Source: RZZS01 sp964491785 (GTDB lineage: Bacteria; Pseudomonadota; Alphaproteobacteria; Micavibrionales; Micavibrionaceae). Taken from it: a stretch of 43,033 nucleotides of DNA. Position numbers and translations under genes: made by a program. The stretch spans positions 1-43,033 of the forward strand of contig CAZBGS010000010.1 in the NCBI GenBank assembly GCA_964491785.1, read 5' to 3'. Under the pieces are notes generated by a model, which worked only from the letters and a program-made list of their open reading frames with translations, was not told the origin of the DNA and ran no database searches. Positions 33,234 to 41,383 of the stretch are shown piece by piece; within the stretch, counting starts at the first letter, position 1; the number at the start of each line of letters is the position of its first letter.

Positions 33234-33259
33234 AACCCCGCCGCCAGGCGGGGTTTTTT
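33234..33259 (+). terminator. Rho-independent terminator after the inserted gene
   Basis: AACCCCGCC / GGCGGGGTT form a 9-bp stem around the loop GCCA, followed directly by a T-run. It closes the single-gene unit and would also stop transcription arriving from the head genes, so the tail genes may need their own promoter or antitermination. Confidence 0.9.
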
Positions 33260-33280
33260 CTTTTATAACAAGAGGAATCC

Positions 33281-35176
33281 ATGACCCGCATTCGTCAGAT
33301 CAAAACCACCTTCACGGCCGGGGAGGTGGGAAGGGAACTGCTCGGCCGCGGCGATCTACGCGCTTATGAGAACGGCGCTCTCGCCCTGCGCAACGTTTTC
33401 ATCCAGCCTACCGGCGGAGTAAAAAGACGGGCGGGCCTCGCCTATATCGACGCCGCCGCCGGAGACGGCCGCCTGATCGCTTTCGAGTTCAATTCCGAGC
33501 AGACATATCTGCTGGTGGTAACCGATCTGCGGATCGACGTGTATGCCGACGGTGTCAGGGAGGCGACTGTGCCCGCTCCCTGGACATCCTCTCGCATCGC
33601 CGGACTGTCATGGACGCAAAGCGCCGATACGCTTCTGCTCGTTCATCCGGAAGTACCGCCCAAAAAACTTACCCGCAGTGGCTCAGGCCTCTGGTCGCTT
33701 GAGGACTGGGCCTGGTTCGACGATGGCAACATTGTCCGCCAGCCATACTATAAGTTTGCCGCAAGCGGCGTAACCCTGACGCCCGGAGGAACCGGCGGCT
33801 CGATATCCCTTACCGCTTCCGCGAACGTTTTCATGCCGGAACACGAAGGCACGCGCCTGAGGGTTCAGGGCAGGGAAGTGCTGATTACCGATTACGATTC
33901 GCCGACCGTCGTGACCGCCACGGTAATAGAACCCCTCCCGAACACCGGCGCCAGCATTGACTGGGCGGAACAGGCGTTCAGCGAAGTTCGCGGCTATCCC
34001 ATCTCCGTAGCCTTCCATCAGGATCGCCTGGTCATCGGCGGCAGCCGCGACCTTCCCAACCGCCTGTGGTTCTCCAGATCGGGAGACCTCTTCAACTTCG
34101 ATATTGGCGCCGGACTGGACGACGAGGCAATCGAATTCGCCATTCTCTCCGATCAGGTCAACGCCATCCGCGGCATATTCTCCGGCCGCCATTTGCAGGT
34201 TTTCACCAGTGGGGCCGAATGGATGGTAACCGGGTCTCCGCTAACCCCCGCCTCGGTGCAACTAAACCGCCAGACGCGCATCGGCTCGGTCATCGGTCGC
34301 TACATCCCGCCGCTCAGCGTCGATGGGGCGACCTTGTTCGTCGCCCGCAACCGGCAGGAAATAAGGGAATTCCTTTACACCGATATCGAGCAGGCCTATC
34401 AGGCTACCGACCTCGCGCTGCTCTCGCGCCACCTGATCGCCGATCCTCTCGATCAGGATTTCGATCAGAAACGCCGCCTGCTGTTTCTGGTGCGCGGCGA
34501 CGGCAGATTGGCCACCCTGACGATTTTCCGCTCCGAACAGGTAGCCGCCTGGACGCTGCATGAGACAACGGGAAAATTCCGATCCGTCTCCGTCGTCGGA
34601 GAACAGGTGTACGTACTGGTGGATCGCGGCGGCACGTACAGCGTCGAGGAATTCGACGACAGCCTCAATCTCGATTGCGCGCTGGCAGGTACGGCTTCTC
34701 CGCCCGCTGCCGTATGGTCGGGTCTGGATCATCTTGAGGCGTGTACGGTATCGATCGTCGCCGATGGAATAATCCATGATCCGCTGACAGTAACCGGCGG
34801 TCAGGTTACTCTGGATAGTCCGGCGGCAAAAGTCGAAATCGGGCTTCCCTATACCCACATAATCGAACCGATGCCTCCGAGCGAAATCAGCGAGGCCGGC
34901 GGAGCGCGCAAAACTAGACTGGTTCAGGCGGTTTTCAGACTTTATGAAACCGCCGCCCTGCGTCTTGATGTCGGCAGGGGACTTAAGGATGTCGCCCTCA
35001 GGCAGATAGGTGAAGACGACGTCTTCGCCCCGCCGCCGCTGGTAAGCGGCGACATCCGCGTCCGCGCCTACGGCTGGCAAAGGGACGGCACGAAAGCCTT
35101 GTGGCGAATCGAACAAAACGCCCCGCTTCCGTTCACCCTGCTGTCGGTAACAACCGAACTCAAAGTCAACGACTAG
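33281..35176 (+). CDS. Tail nozzle-like protein (tail tubular protein B-like)
   Basis: A 631-residue protein. The start RQIKTTFTAGEVGRELLGRGDL, RNVFIQPTGGVKRRAGLAYID and the recurring beta-propeller-like units (LIAFEFNSEQTYLLVV, IAGLSWTQSADTLLLVHP, VAFHQDRLVIGGSRDLPNRLWFS) are typical of the large beta-rich tail protein of alphaproteobacterial short-tailed phages. By order it takes the place of T7 gp12, the nozzle. It is intact, with AGAGGA as RBS right after the terminator. Confidence 0.78.
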   Translation: MTRIRQIKTTFTAGEVGRELLGRGDLRAYENGALALRNVFIQPTGGVKRRAGLAYIDAAAGDGRLIAFEFNSEQTYLLVVTDLRIDVYADGVREATVPAPWTSSRIAGLSWTQSADTLLLVHPEVPPKKLTRSGSGLWSLEDWAWFDDGNIVRQPYYKFAASGVTLTPGGTGGSISLTASANVFMPEHEGTRLRVQGREVLITDYDSPTVVTATVIEPLPNTGASIDWAEQAFSEVRGYPISVAFHQDRLVIGGSRDLPNRLWFSRSGDLFNFDIGAGLDDEAIEFAILSDQVNAIRGIFSGRHLQVFTSGAEWMVTGSPLTPASVQLNRQTRIGSVIGRYIPPLSVDGATLFVARNRQEIREFLYTDIEQAYQATDLALLSRHLIADPLDQDFDQKRRLLFLVRGDGRLATLTIFRSEQVAAWTLHETTGKFRSVSVVGEQVYVLVDRGGTYSVEEFDDSLNLDCALAGTASPPAAVWSGLDHLEACTVSIVADGIIHDPLTVTGGQVTLDSPAAKVEIGLPYTHIIEPMPPSEISEAGGARKTRLVQAVFRLYETAALRLDVGRGLKDVALRQIGEDDVFAPPPLVSGDIRVRAYGWQRDGTKALWRIEQNAPLPFTLLSVTTELKVND

Positions 35177-35216
35177 TTTTTCAACTGAGAAGATAACAAA
35201 CGAAGAGGAAATCCAA

Positions 35217-35768
35217 ATGGGTGGACTGACCACTGCGAGTGTCCTTGGCGGCATTCAACAAATCGGCTCACTGACCGGGGCTGTGTCGCCGGTGCTGAAA
35301 AGCATTGGCGGTATCGCCGATGTCGTGTCCGGAGCCTCCGAGGCCGAAGCGGAAAAACGCCGCAGGCAGGAACTCGTCGCCAGCCATGATCTGGCGCTGG
35401 CGCAACTGGCGCAGGCCCAGAAATTACAGGAAGCGCAGGATGCGCGCTCCGCAATGCTCGAAAAACAAAAAATCGCCGTCGACGCGCAGGCCGCGGCAAG
35501 AGAGCGCCAGGCGGCCCTGAAAAGGGCGATGGCAAGGCAGACCGCTTCCTTCGGCGCTTCGGGATTCGGTTCCGCGGATGGCAGCGCGCAGGCCGTCCTG
35601 CTGGGCCTCTTCGCCGAAAGCGACGAGGAGCGGCAGGAAAGGGAAAAGCTGGACGCGATGAAAATCAGGGCAATGGATCTCGACCTCGAAAATCGCCGCA
35701 GCATCAACGTCCTCCAGCGGGCCCAACTCGCCGAGAGACAACAGCTGGAGCGGGCGTCAAAGTACTAA
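35217..35768 (+). CDS. Internal virion protein, T7 gp14-like
   Basis: A 183-residue protein with a small-residue-rich, weakly hydrophobic N-terminus (about 1-40) followed by a long Ala/Glu/Gln coiled coil (about 43-110) and RQTASFGASGFGSADGSA, then another helix. Short N-terminal hydrophobic plus long Gln/Ala-rich coil and an ASG-FG turn are the look of T7 gp14-type core proteins, which are ejected to form the outer-membrane channel. The large partners gp15 and gp16 of T7 are not found here. GAAGAGGAAATCC precedes the start. Confidence 0.7.
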   Translation: MGGLTTASVLGGIQQIGSLTGAVSPVLKSIGGIADVVSGASEAEAEKRRRQELVASHDLALAQLAQAQKLQEAQDARSAMLEKQKIAVDAQAAARERQAALKRAMARQTASFGASGFGSADGSAQAVLLGLFAESDEERQEREKLDAMKIRAMDLDLENRRSINVLQRAQLAERQQLERASKY

Positions 35769-35792
35769 CGCATTTGAATCATCCGGCGCAAT

Positions 35793-35940
35793 CCCCTCTC
35801 CCTCCGGGAGAGGGAGGGAACCGCAAAGCGGGAGGGTGAGGGATCCCGAAATTGTAAATCCGCCGCCATGCCCCTCACCCGGCTCCAGCTAATCCCTCTT
35901 CGAGGGATAAGCTTTCGCATCCCTCTCCCGTGGGAAGAGG
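35793..35940. repeat. Inverted GC-rich repeat copy 5 plus second repeat unit
   Basis: Bases 35793-35852 are an inverted, diverged copy of the 1-66 repeat (CCCTCTCCCTCCGGGAGAGGG, then AAAGCGGGAGGGTGAGGGATC). Bases 35871-35895 match the reverse complement of 217-241, and 35921-35940 carry another CCCTCTCCCGTGGGAAGAGG palindrome. Together they fill most of the gap between the gp14-like gene and the tailspike gene. Confidence 0.7.
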
Positions 35941-35963
35941 AAATATTAAAAAAGGACAGGAAC

Positions 35964-37991
35964 ATGCCAGAACACATCAAAATGCCGGCTGTGGAGCCGG
36001 TCGTGCGCTACCTCGCCAGCGGAACGGATACCGCTTTCCAGTATCCTTTTCCGATCTTTGCCAGCGAGGACATGGCCGTATATCTGAACGGCGCAAGGCA
36101 GGTTGGCCGATATGACGTCTCGGGTGCGGGGAGCACTTCCGGCGGAACCGTGGTTTTCGATACGGCCCCCGCGGCGGGCACGATCGTCACCCTTGAAAGG
36201 CTTCTGCCGCTGGAGCGGATGACCGACTTTCTCGAAGGAGGCGACTTCTCCGCCAGAGCCATCAACAACGAACTCGATTACCTCGTCGCCTCCATCCAGC
36301 AGGTGAACCGCTATCAGAGACGGATGCTGCGCTATAACGACCATGAAATTCCCGGAACCCCGACCCTGCCGGACAAGGCGGTGCGCGCGGGAAAAGTCCT
36401 TGGCTTCGACGGCGGCGGCAACCCCGCGGTATACGAACCCGGCGACAGTCAGGCTCCGCCATCCTTCACCCCTCCCGGAACCGGAGCCGTTACCCGCTCC
36501 CTTACCGACAAGGCAGCGGATATGGTTTCGGCAAAGGATTTCGGCGCGGTCGGCGACGGCCTTGCCGACGATACCCAGGCGATCCAGAAAGCGCTTCAGT
36601 CCCATGACGCGGTGTTTCTGCCCTCCGGCAACTACCTGATTTCCTCGACCATTAACCTGGCCGCGAGAAAATCCCTGACCGGCTGCGGCCAGTCCTCCGT
36701 CATAAGCTGCCAGTCCTCGGCCTTCAACGCCATCGAAGTTCCGGGTTACCAGAGCGAAATCCGCAGCCTTCGCATAACCGGCGGCAACATCGCCATAAAG
36801 CTTTTCGGCAGGGACGCCGAATGCACCCAGAACCTCGTCTCCGACGTCGTCATCTCCGGCCCGAATACCGGCATCCAGCTTGACGGCCACAACGACGGAG
36901 AAAAGCCCTGTTACTGGAATAATTTCTCGAAAATCCTGATCGAGCAGCCCATGGTTCACGGCGTGCACCTCACCAGAAGCGGCGCGGGCGATACCCCCAA
37001 CGCCAACCGTTTCGACAGGGTGCGCGTCTATTCCAAAGGCGCCCTTACCGGAGGCGCGGGCTTTTACGTGCAGCACGGCAGCTTCAGCAACTCCTTCATC
37101 GATTGCGAAGCCAACGTCAACGGCGCGAGCGCGCAAGGTTGCTTTATCATCGGCTCCGGCTCCAACAAGACCCTGCTGATCAACCCCTATGCCGAAAGCA
37201 CCAGTCTCGTTCCCAATATCAAGCTGGAGAGCGGCTCGCTCGAAACCTCGATATTCAACCTGCTCTCGATGAGCGACGGCGCGGCGATCTGGGATCTTTC
37301 GGGGGGAGAGTACACCGCCTACAACGCCGGACACCCCTGTAAGAACCGAATGCGGAGAACCAGCGTCACCGATCTGACCGCCGCCTTGCAGCGTTACGAT
37401 ACCGAATATATCGATGCAAGCGGTACGATAAGCCTCGACCTCTCCCACAGCGTCCACCTGGTATCTTCCTTTGGCGGCCCCCTGACGGTAAAACTTCCGC
37501 AGGCCGCCTCGGCGGCGGGCGCGCAGATGACCGTAAAAAAAATCGACGCCTCGGCCAACATCGTAACCGTTACCGAGGAAGGAGGGCCGGGGCCGGACGG
37601 AGGAACCTTCTGCCTCGGCGGCGAAAACGACTTCGTGACAGTCCTCTCCAACGGCGCGAAGTGGTTCGTCATCTCCTCCAATCGCACCGCGGGCAACACG
37701 CGGTATTTCGACGGCAGCGGTATTTACGATATCGACATGGCCGTGGACGTCTACCTGCTCTCCAGCTACGGCGGAGCCCTTACCGCAAGGCTTCCCCCCG
37801 CCAACGCTCCGGAAGCGGCAGGGCGCGCGGTCACCATCAAGAAGACCGATCCGTCCCCGAACGCGATAACCGTAAGCGAGCAGGGAGGCAGCGGCCCCGA
37901 CGGCTACGCCCAGCCTTTGAACGACCGCTTCGACGCCATCACCGTCGTCTCCAACGGCGGCCAGTGGTACATCGTCAGCCGCTTCGGTTAA
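35964..37991 (+). CDS. Tail fibre/tailspike with T7-type anchor and beta-helix
   Basis: A 675-residue receptor-binding protein. Residues 1-120 are the T7 tail-fibre N-terminal anchor (YLASGTDTAFQYPFPIF, AVYLNGARQVG, ARAINNELDYLVASIQQV). A Pro/Gly linker follows. From about residue 180, MVSAKDFGAVGDGLADDTQAIQKAL (in pieces: AKDFGAVGDGLADDTQAI) opens a pectate-lyase-like right-handed beta-helix. The last 190 residues are two tandem, similar modules of about 90 residues, each with LSS.GG.LT..LP, a TVKK or TIKK strand and GPDG. The ATG at 35964 follows AAAGGACAGG; an upstream in-frame start at 35868 lies in repeat DNA and was rejected. It probably binds or cuts a surface polysaccharide. Confidence 0.88.
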   Translation: MPEHIKMPAVEPVVRYLASGTDTAFQYPFPIFASEDMAVYLNGARQVGRYDVSGAGSTSGGTVVFDTAPAAGTIVTLERLLPLERMTDFLEGGDFSARAINNELDYLVASIQQVNRYQRRMLRYNDHEIPGTPTLPDKAVRAGKVLGFDGGGNPAVYEPGDSQAPPSFTPPGTGAVTRSLTDKAADMVSAKDFGAVGDGLADDTQAIQKALQSHDAVFLPSGNYLISSTINLAARKSLTGCGQSSVISCQSSAFNAIEVPGYQSEIRSLRITGGNIAIKLFGRDAECTQNLVSDVVISGPNTGIQLDGHNDGEKPCYWNNFSKILIEQPMVHGVHLTRSGAGDTPNANRFDRVRVYSKGALTGGAGFYVQHGSFSNSFIDCEANVNGASAQGCFIIGSGSNKTLLINPYAESTSLVPNIKLESGSLETSIFNLLSMSDGAAIWDLSGGEYTAYNAGHPCKNRMRRTSVTDLTAALQRYDTEYIDASGTISLDLSHSVHLVSSFGGPLTVKLPQAASAAGAQMTVKKIDASANIVTVTEEGGPGPDGGTFCLGGENDFVTVLSNGAKWFVISSNRTAGNTRYFDGSGIYDIDMAVDVYLLSSYGGALTARLPPANAPEAAGRAVTIKKTDPSPNAITVSEQGGSGPDGYAQPLNDRFDAITVVSNGGQWYIVSRFG

Positions 37992-38013
37992 CACCCAAAA
38001 ACAAAGAGTAGAA

Positions 38014-38328
38014 ATGACCCGGAAAATCGAAGAAACCTCACGCGTCCAGACCGCGGGATTCCTGCCCGACGCCATAGCGCGGGCCTTGACCTCGTACCAG
38101 AAATTCTCGGAAAGCGCCTCAGGCGTCGAATCGAAAGATTTTGCCGCCCATCATAACGCCTGCAAGATCGCCATCGCCCATATCGAACTGCTTCTGAAGC
38201 TGGCGCGCTGGGCCGACCTGCCCGGAGATGACGCTCCATCCAACGACAAGGCGATCCTCTCCGCGATGATGTCCGCCGCCGAAGAGGAACTGGAACGATA
38301 TCACAGCGGCGAAAACCTATTCCCTTAA
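38014..38328 (+). CDS. Unknown protein in the terminase-small-subunit position
   Basis: A 104-residue, all-helical, acidic protein. ALTSYQKFSESAS, HHNACKIAIAHIELLLKLARWADL and MMSAAEEELERYH are its helices. No helix-turn-helix is clear. It starts 22 bp after the tailspike gene and ends 10 bp before the terminase large subunit, which is the place of the small terminase (gp18) in T7-like genomes. The role is inferred from position only. Confidence 0.6.
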   Translation: MTRKIEETSRVQTAGFLPDAIARALTSYQKFSESASGVESKDFAAHHNACKIAIAHIELLLKLARWADLPGDDAPSNDKAILSAMMSAAEEELERYHSGENLFP

Positions 38329-38338
38329 AGGCCGGCCA

Positions 38339-39802
38339 ATGTCCAGCAATTCAGATTTCCCGATCTTCCTCTCGCTCTGGAACCAGAGGCAGGGGATGAA
38401 GACGCCTGATCTGCATTTCAGAATGGCGCTGTGGCTGGAGAACTGCTGGCTCAAGGGCGAAAAACGCCTGCTGCTGATGGCCTTCCGCTCCTGCGGCAAA
38501 AGCACCATTGTCGGGCTTTTCGCCGCCTGGCTGCTGTATCGTCACCCGGATCTTAGAATACTGGTGCTCGCGGCCGATTTTACCCTGGCGAGAAAGATGG
38601 TCAGAAACGTGCGCCGCATCATAGAACGCCACCCGCTGACGCCGCATCTCAAACCGCAGAAAAGCGACCAGTGGGCGGGAGACAGGTTTACGGTGCGCCG
38701 CACTCTCGAACTGCGCGACCCCTCGATGCTGGCGCGCGGAGTGTCCTCGAATATTACCGGCAGCCGCGCCGACGTGATAATCTGCGACGATGTCGAAGTC
38801 CCGAATACCTGCGACAGCGCCGGAAAACGCCAGGAACTTAAAGAGCGGCTCGCCGAAACCGAATATGTCCTGGTTCCCGGCGGAACGCACATTTATATAG
38901 GCACCCCGCATACCTTTGAGACCATATACGATACTTCAGGCTTCCTGAAAGGCTTCCGCCAGCTGAAAATCCCGCTGCTTGACGGAAGCGGAAAAAGCGC
39001 GTGGCCGGACAGATTTTCCCCCGAAGACATCGACCGCATCCGCAAGGCCACCGGCCCGAACAAATTCCGCAGCCAGATGATGCTGGAGCCGGTCAATATC
39101 GCCGAAGGCCGCCTCGATCCGGGCCTGCTGCAAATCTACGCCGACCCCCTTTGCATGGTGAAGGAGCTTCGCTCCCTGTATATCGGGGAAAACAGAATGG
39201 TTTCGGCCAGCGCGTGGTGGGATCCTGCCTTCGGCAGGGCGGGCGGCGACGGCAGTGTCCTTGCCGCTGTTTTCACCGGCGAAGACGGCAGGTACTATCT
39301 CCACCGGATCGAATATCTCCGCTGCCGCCACTCCTCCTCTTTCTCCTCTTCCGGGGAAACCGACGAGGCCACCGCCCAGTGCCGTATGGTCGCCTCCCTG
39401 GCCGGAGAGCACCATCTCCCGTCAGTAGCTCTGGAAATCAACGGCCTTGGCCGCTTCCTCCCCGGAATTTTGAGGCAGGAGATCGCCCGTATGAAAATAC
39501 CCTGCACGGTGCGCGAAATCTCAAGCCGCAGGCCCAAGGACTTGCGGATACTGGAAGCCTTCGACGCCGTTCTGGCCGCCGGAGCCCTGTTCGCCCATGA
39601 AGGCGTAAACTCCACGCCTTTCATAACCGAAATGCGGGAATGGCGTCCCGGAACCTGCCGGGGCCATGACGACGGTCTCGACGCGGTGGCCGGCGCATTG
39701 TCACTGGAACCTGTGCGCCTCAGGCCGGCTGGCGCGACGGGCCGTCAGAACTGGCGGCCAGCCGACAATAGCCGGAAGGCGAAAACCGGCTTCAATGTCT
39801 GA
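38339..39802 (+). CDS. terL: Terminase large subunit
   Basis: A 487-residue DNA-packaging motor. ATPase part: Walker A-like AFRSCGKST (48-56), Walker B VIICDD (146-151) with the catalytic acidic pair, and a coupling-motif-like YIGTPHT (187-193). Nuclease part: AWWDPAFGRAGGDGSVLAAVF starting at about 292 with metal-binding Asp295, ALEINGLGRFLP, and the last acidic site GHDDGLDAVAGAL near residue 443. All active-site elements look intact, so packaging is possible in principle. An RBS-like AAAGG lies eight bases ahead of the start. Confidence 0.93.
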   Translation: MSSNSDFPIFLSLWNQRQGMKTPDLHFRMALWLENCWLKGEKRLLLMAFRSCGKSTIVGLFAAWLLYRHPDLRILVLAADFTLARKMVRNVRRIIERHPLTPHLKPQKSDQWAGDRFTVRRTLELRDPSMLARGVSSNITGSRADVIICDDVEVPNTCDSAGKRQELKERLAETEYVLVPGGTHIYIGTPHTFETIYDTSGFLKGFRQLKIPLLDGSGKSAWPDRFSPEDIDRIRKATGPNKFRSQMMLEPVNIAEGRLDPGLLQIYADPLCMVKELRSLYIGENRMVSASAWWDPAFGRAGGDGSVLAAVFTGEDGRYYLHRIEYLRCRHSSSFSSSGETDEATAQCRMVASLAGEHHLPSVALEINGLGRFLPGILRQEIARMKIPCTVREISSRRPKDLRILEAFDAVLAAGALFAHEGVNSTPFITEMREWRPGTCRGHDDGLDAVAGALSLEPVRLRPAGATGRQNWRPADNSRKAKTGFNV

Positions 39803-39825
39803 AAAACAAACATGAGGTGTTAATC

Positions 39826-40146
39826 ATGAATCTTCTCTCCAGCGATCTCGCATGGTGGATCACGGTCGTCGATCTTCCGGCCCTGTCCGGCCTGCTGCTG
39901 CTTAACTGGCGCACCAGACAGGAGGCTGCCGAAGGCATCAGGGAAATGCGCGATTCCCTTGAAACCCGCACCAGCCAGATGCGCGAGGGTCTCTCTGCCT
40001 TCAAGCTCGAAGTCGCCAAGTCCTACGCCTCCCACGCCGATCTTAAGGAACTCGAGAACCGCCTCGTTAGCCACCTTCTGCGCATCGAAGCCAAACTCGA
40101 CGCAACCGCCCTGAAAGCCGAGGCGCTAAGAGCGGAAAAACTTTAA
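39826..40146 (+). CDS. Membrane-anchored coiled-coil phage protein
   Basis: A 106-residue protein with one N-terminal hydrophobic segment (about residues 8-26, DLAWWITVVDLPALSGLLLL) and a coiled coil behind it (about 33-100, including LKELENRLVSHLLRIEAKLD). GAGG lies eight bases before the ATG; a GTG three codons earlier is less likely. Position after the terminase and before the lysis hydrolase is like the Rz-type gene gp18.5 of T7, but no lipoprotein partner is seen. Its role is unknown. Confidence 0.7.
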   Translation: MNLLSSDLAWWITVVDLPALSGLLLLNWRTRQEAAEGIREMRDSLETRTSQMREGLSAFKLEVAKSYASHADLKELENRLVSHLLRIEAKLDATALKAEALRAEKL

Positions 40147-40154
40147 ATCTCTCG

Positions 40155-40177
40155 ACCCCCTCCCTTCGGGAGAGGGA
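40155..40177. repeat. Short GC-rich palindrome related to the repeat family
   Basis: CCCCTCCCTTCGGGAGAGGG forms a short imperfect hairpin and matches the terminal palindrome of the repeats at 1-66 and 35793. It lies between two rightward phage genes. Confidence 0.5.
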
Positions 40178-40205
40178 AATAACACAAAAAAAAGGAATAT
40201 CAGAA

Positions 40206-40685
40206 ATGAGAAAAAAAACTTTGATTCCCCTGCCGGACGGCGGGGCAAGGGATGTCGCCGCGCATGCTTATTATAAGGAACTCGAAACAGACACTCTTGC
40301 CCGTACCATATGGGGGGAGGCGCGCGGCGAGGGCGAACAGGGAATGCAGGCGGTGGCCTCGGTGGTCATGAATCGCGTCGCTGTCGCCAGGGAAAAAGGA
40401 AGCTACTGGTGGGGAAACAATATCATTCAGGTATGCCAGAAACCCTATCAGTTTTCCTGCTGGAACCGCACCGATCCCAACTACCGTAAACTGCTGGATG
40501 TCGATGCTGGAAATCTCTATTTCGCCACAGCATTGCGCATCGCAAGAAGGGCATTGGCAGGGAGCCTGAAAGATCCAACTAACGGCGCAACCCACTATCA
40601 CGCCGCCGGAACAAACCCCTACTGGGCGAAGAATGAAAACCCCGTCGGAGTAATCGGCAAACACATTTTCTACAGATTCATATAG
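40206..40685 (+). CDS. Cell-wall hydrolase (SleB/Hydrolase_2 family), likely endolysin
   Basis: A 159-residue enzyme. TLARTIWGEARGEGEQGMQAVASVVMNRV (in pieces: TIWGEARGEGEQGM, AVASVVMNRV) with the catalytic Glu in GEARGE, QVCQKPYQFSCWN, and GATHYHAAGTNPYWA are the family signature of SleB-type lytic transglycosylases. No signal peptide is present, so it would need a holin to reach the wall, fitting the holin gene downstream. AAAGGAATATCAGAA precedes the ATG. Confidence 0.9.
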   Translation: MRKKTLIPLPDGGARDVAAHAYYKELETDTLARTIWGEARGEGEQGMQAVASVVMNRVAVAREKGSYWWGNNIIQVCQKPYQFSCWNRTDPNYRKLLDVDAGNLYFATALRIARRALAGSLKDPTNGATHYHAAGTNPYWAKNENPVGVIGKHIFYRFI

Positions 40686-40689
40686 ATAG

Positions 40690-40725
40690 AAAGAGATCCT
40701 CACCCAGAAGGATAAGGATCTCTTT
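40690..40725. terminator. Bidirectional terminator-like hairpin
   Basis: AAAGAGATCCT and AGGATCTCTTT are perfect 11-bp arms around a 14-base loop. It lies between two converging genes (endolysin rightward, peptidoglycan-binding protein leftward). Because the arms end in AAA/TTT it can serve both strands, although T-runs are short. Confidence 0.7.
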
Positions 40726-40744
40726 GATATAGATTTGTTAGGGG

Positions 40745-41227
40745 TTACATGCCGCCGCCAGTGCCGCCGCCAGTACCGCCACCTCCCATGGTGCCGCCGC
40801 CGGTCGTGCCGCCACCGCCCATGGTGCCACCTCCCATGGTGCCGCCGCCCATGGTACCGCTACCAGTCGTGCCGCCCATGGTGCCGCCCTGCTGCTGGCC
40901 GGAAACTCCGGCAGTGCTGACGCCTAACTGTTGCAGCGTATTGGTATTTGGCTGTCCGGTAGGCTCAAGACCGGCGCTTCGTTGATAGTCCTGGAGTGCG
41001 GAAGCCGTATTCTGTCCCCAGATCCCGTCGATCTGACCGGGATCGAAACCCTGATCGTTCAGGGCTTGCTGAATTTCACGAACCGTTTCCGAACTCAATT
41101 GTGCGCCTTGCTGGGTTTGTGTTCCCATTTGCGAGCCCTGGGTTCCCATCATTCTATCCTCTCCCGCGGCCATTGCGGGCGAGGCCAGCATAAACGCGAT
41201 GGCCGTTGTAAATAAAAGTTTCTTCAT
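40745..41227 (-). CDS. Exported peptidoglycan-binding-domain protein with Gly/Met/Thr repeats
   Basis: A 160-residue secreted protein. Signal peptide at residues 1-20 (cleavage expected after SPAMA). A PG_binding_1-type domain (about 45-100) shows VREIQQALNDQGFDPGQIDGIWGQNTASALQDYQ (in pieces: VREIQQALNDQGFDPG, DGIWGQNTASALQDYQ). The last 55 residues are a low-complexity tail of GGTMGGG-like repeats ending in GGM. AAAGGAGG lies ten bases before the start. It is leftward inside the lysis region of the phage module, between endolysin and holin, and looks like a host envelope gene. The repeat tail may be a flexible linker. Confidence 0.85.
   Translation of the reverse strand: MKKLLFTTAIAFMLASPAMAAGEDRMMGTQGSQMGTQTQQGAQLSSETVREIQQALNDQGFDPGQIDGIWGQNTASALQDYQRSAGLEPTGQPNTNTLQQLGVSTAGVSGQQQGGTMGGTTGSGTMGGGTMGGGTMGGGGTTGGGTMGGGGTGGGTGGGM
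40746..40890. repeat. Minisatellite encoding the Gly/Met/Thr tail
   Basis: Imperfect tandem units of the form GCCGCCNCCCATGGT (12-18 bases) run through the 3' part of the leftward gene. Length change by slippage in this tract would stay in frame in steps of three and vary the protein tail. Confidence 0.75.
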
Positions 41228-41383
41228 AATAAAGTGCCTCCTTTGGGATTGATTGCGACGTAGCCAACCGGGTCGAATCGGACGGGTTCCTAATTTTTTT
41301 GATTTCTCAAATAACTAACTGCAAATAAAAGTTTTTCCCAGCCAGCCATACCGGCGGCACTGCCGCATGAAAGGAGAAAAGAA

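Noticed and set aside
34262..35254. A 330-codon minus-strand frame opposite the nozzle-like gene.
   Set aside because: A shadow of the rightward tail gene; no start signal or recognisable domain.
35868..35963. An upstream in-frame start for the tailspike gene.
   Set aside because: The added 32 codons translate intergenic repeat DNA, and the T7-type anchor with a good RBS starts at 35964.
35946..38075. A 709-codon open frame on the minus strand opposite the tailspike gene.
   Set aside because: It is antisense to a gene with clear T7-anchor and beta-helix motifs, has a low-complexity Gly/Val/Asp-rich translation, no RBS and no family resemblance; long antisense frames are common in GC-rich DNA.
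40746..40890. Tandem tract considered as a CRISPR or regulatory iteron.
   Set aside because: The units are short, imperfect and in frame within a Gly/Met/Thr-rich protein tail, so it is a coding minisatellite.
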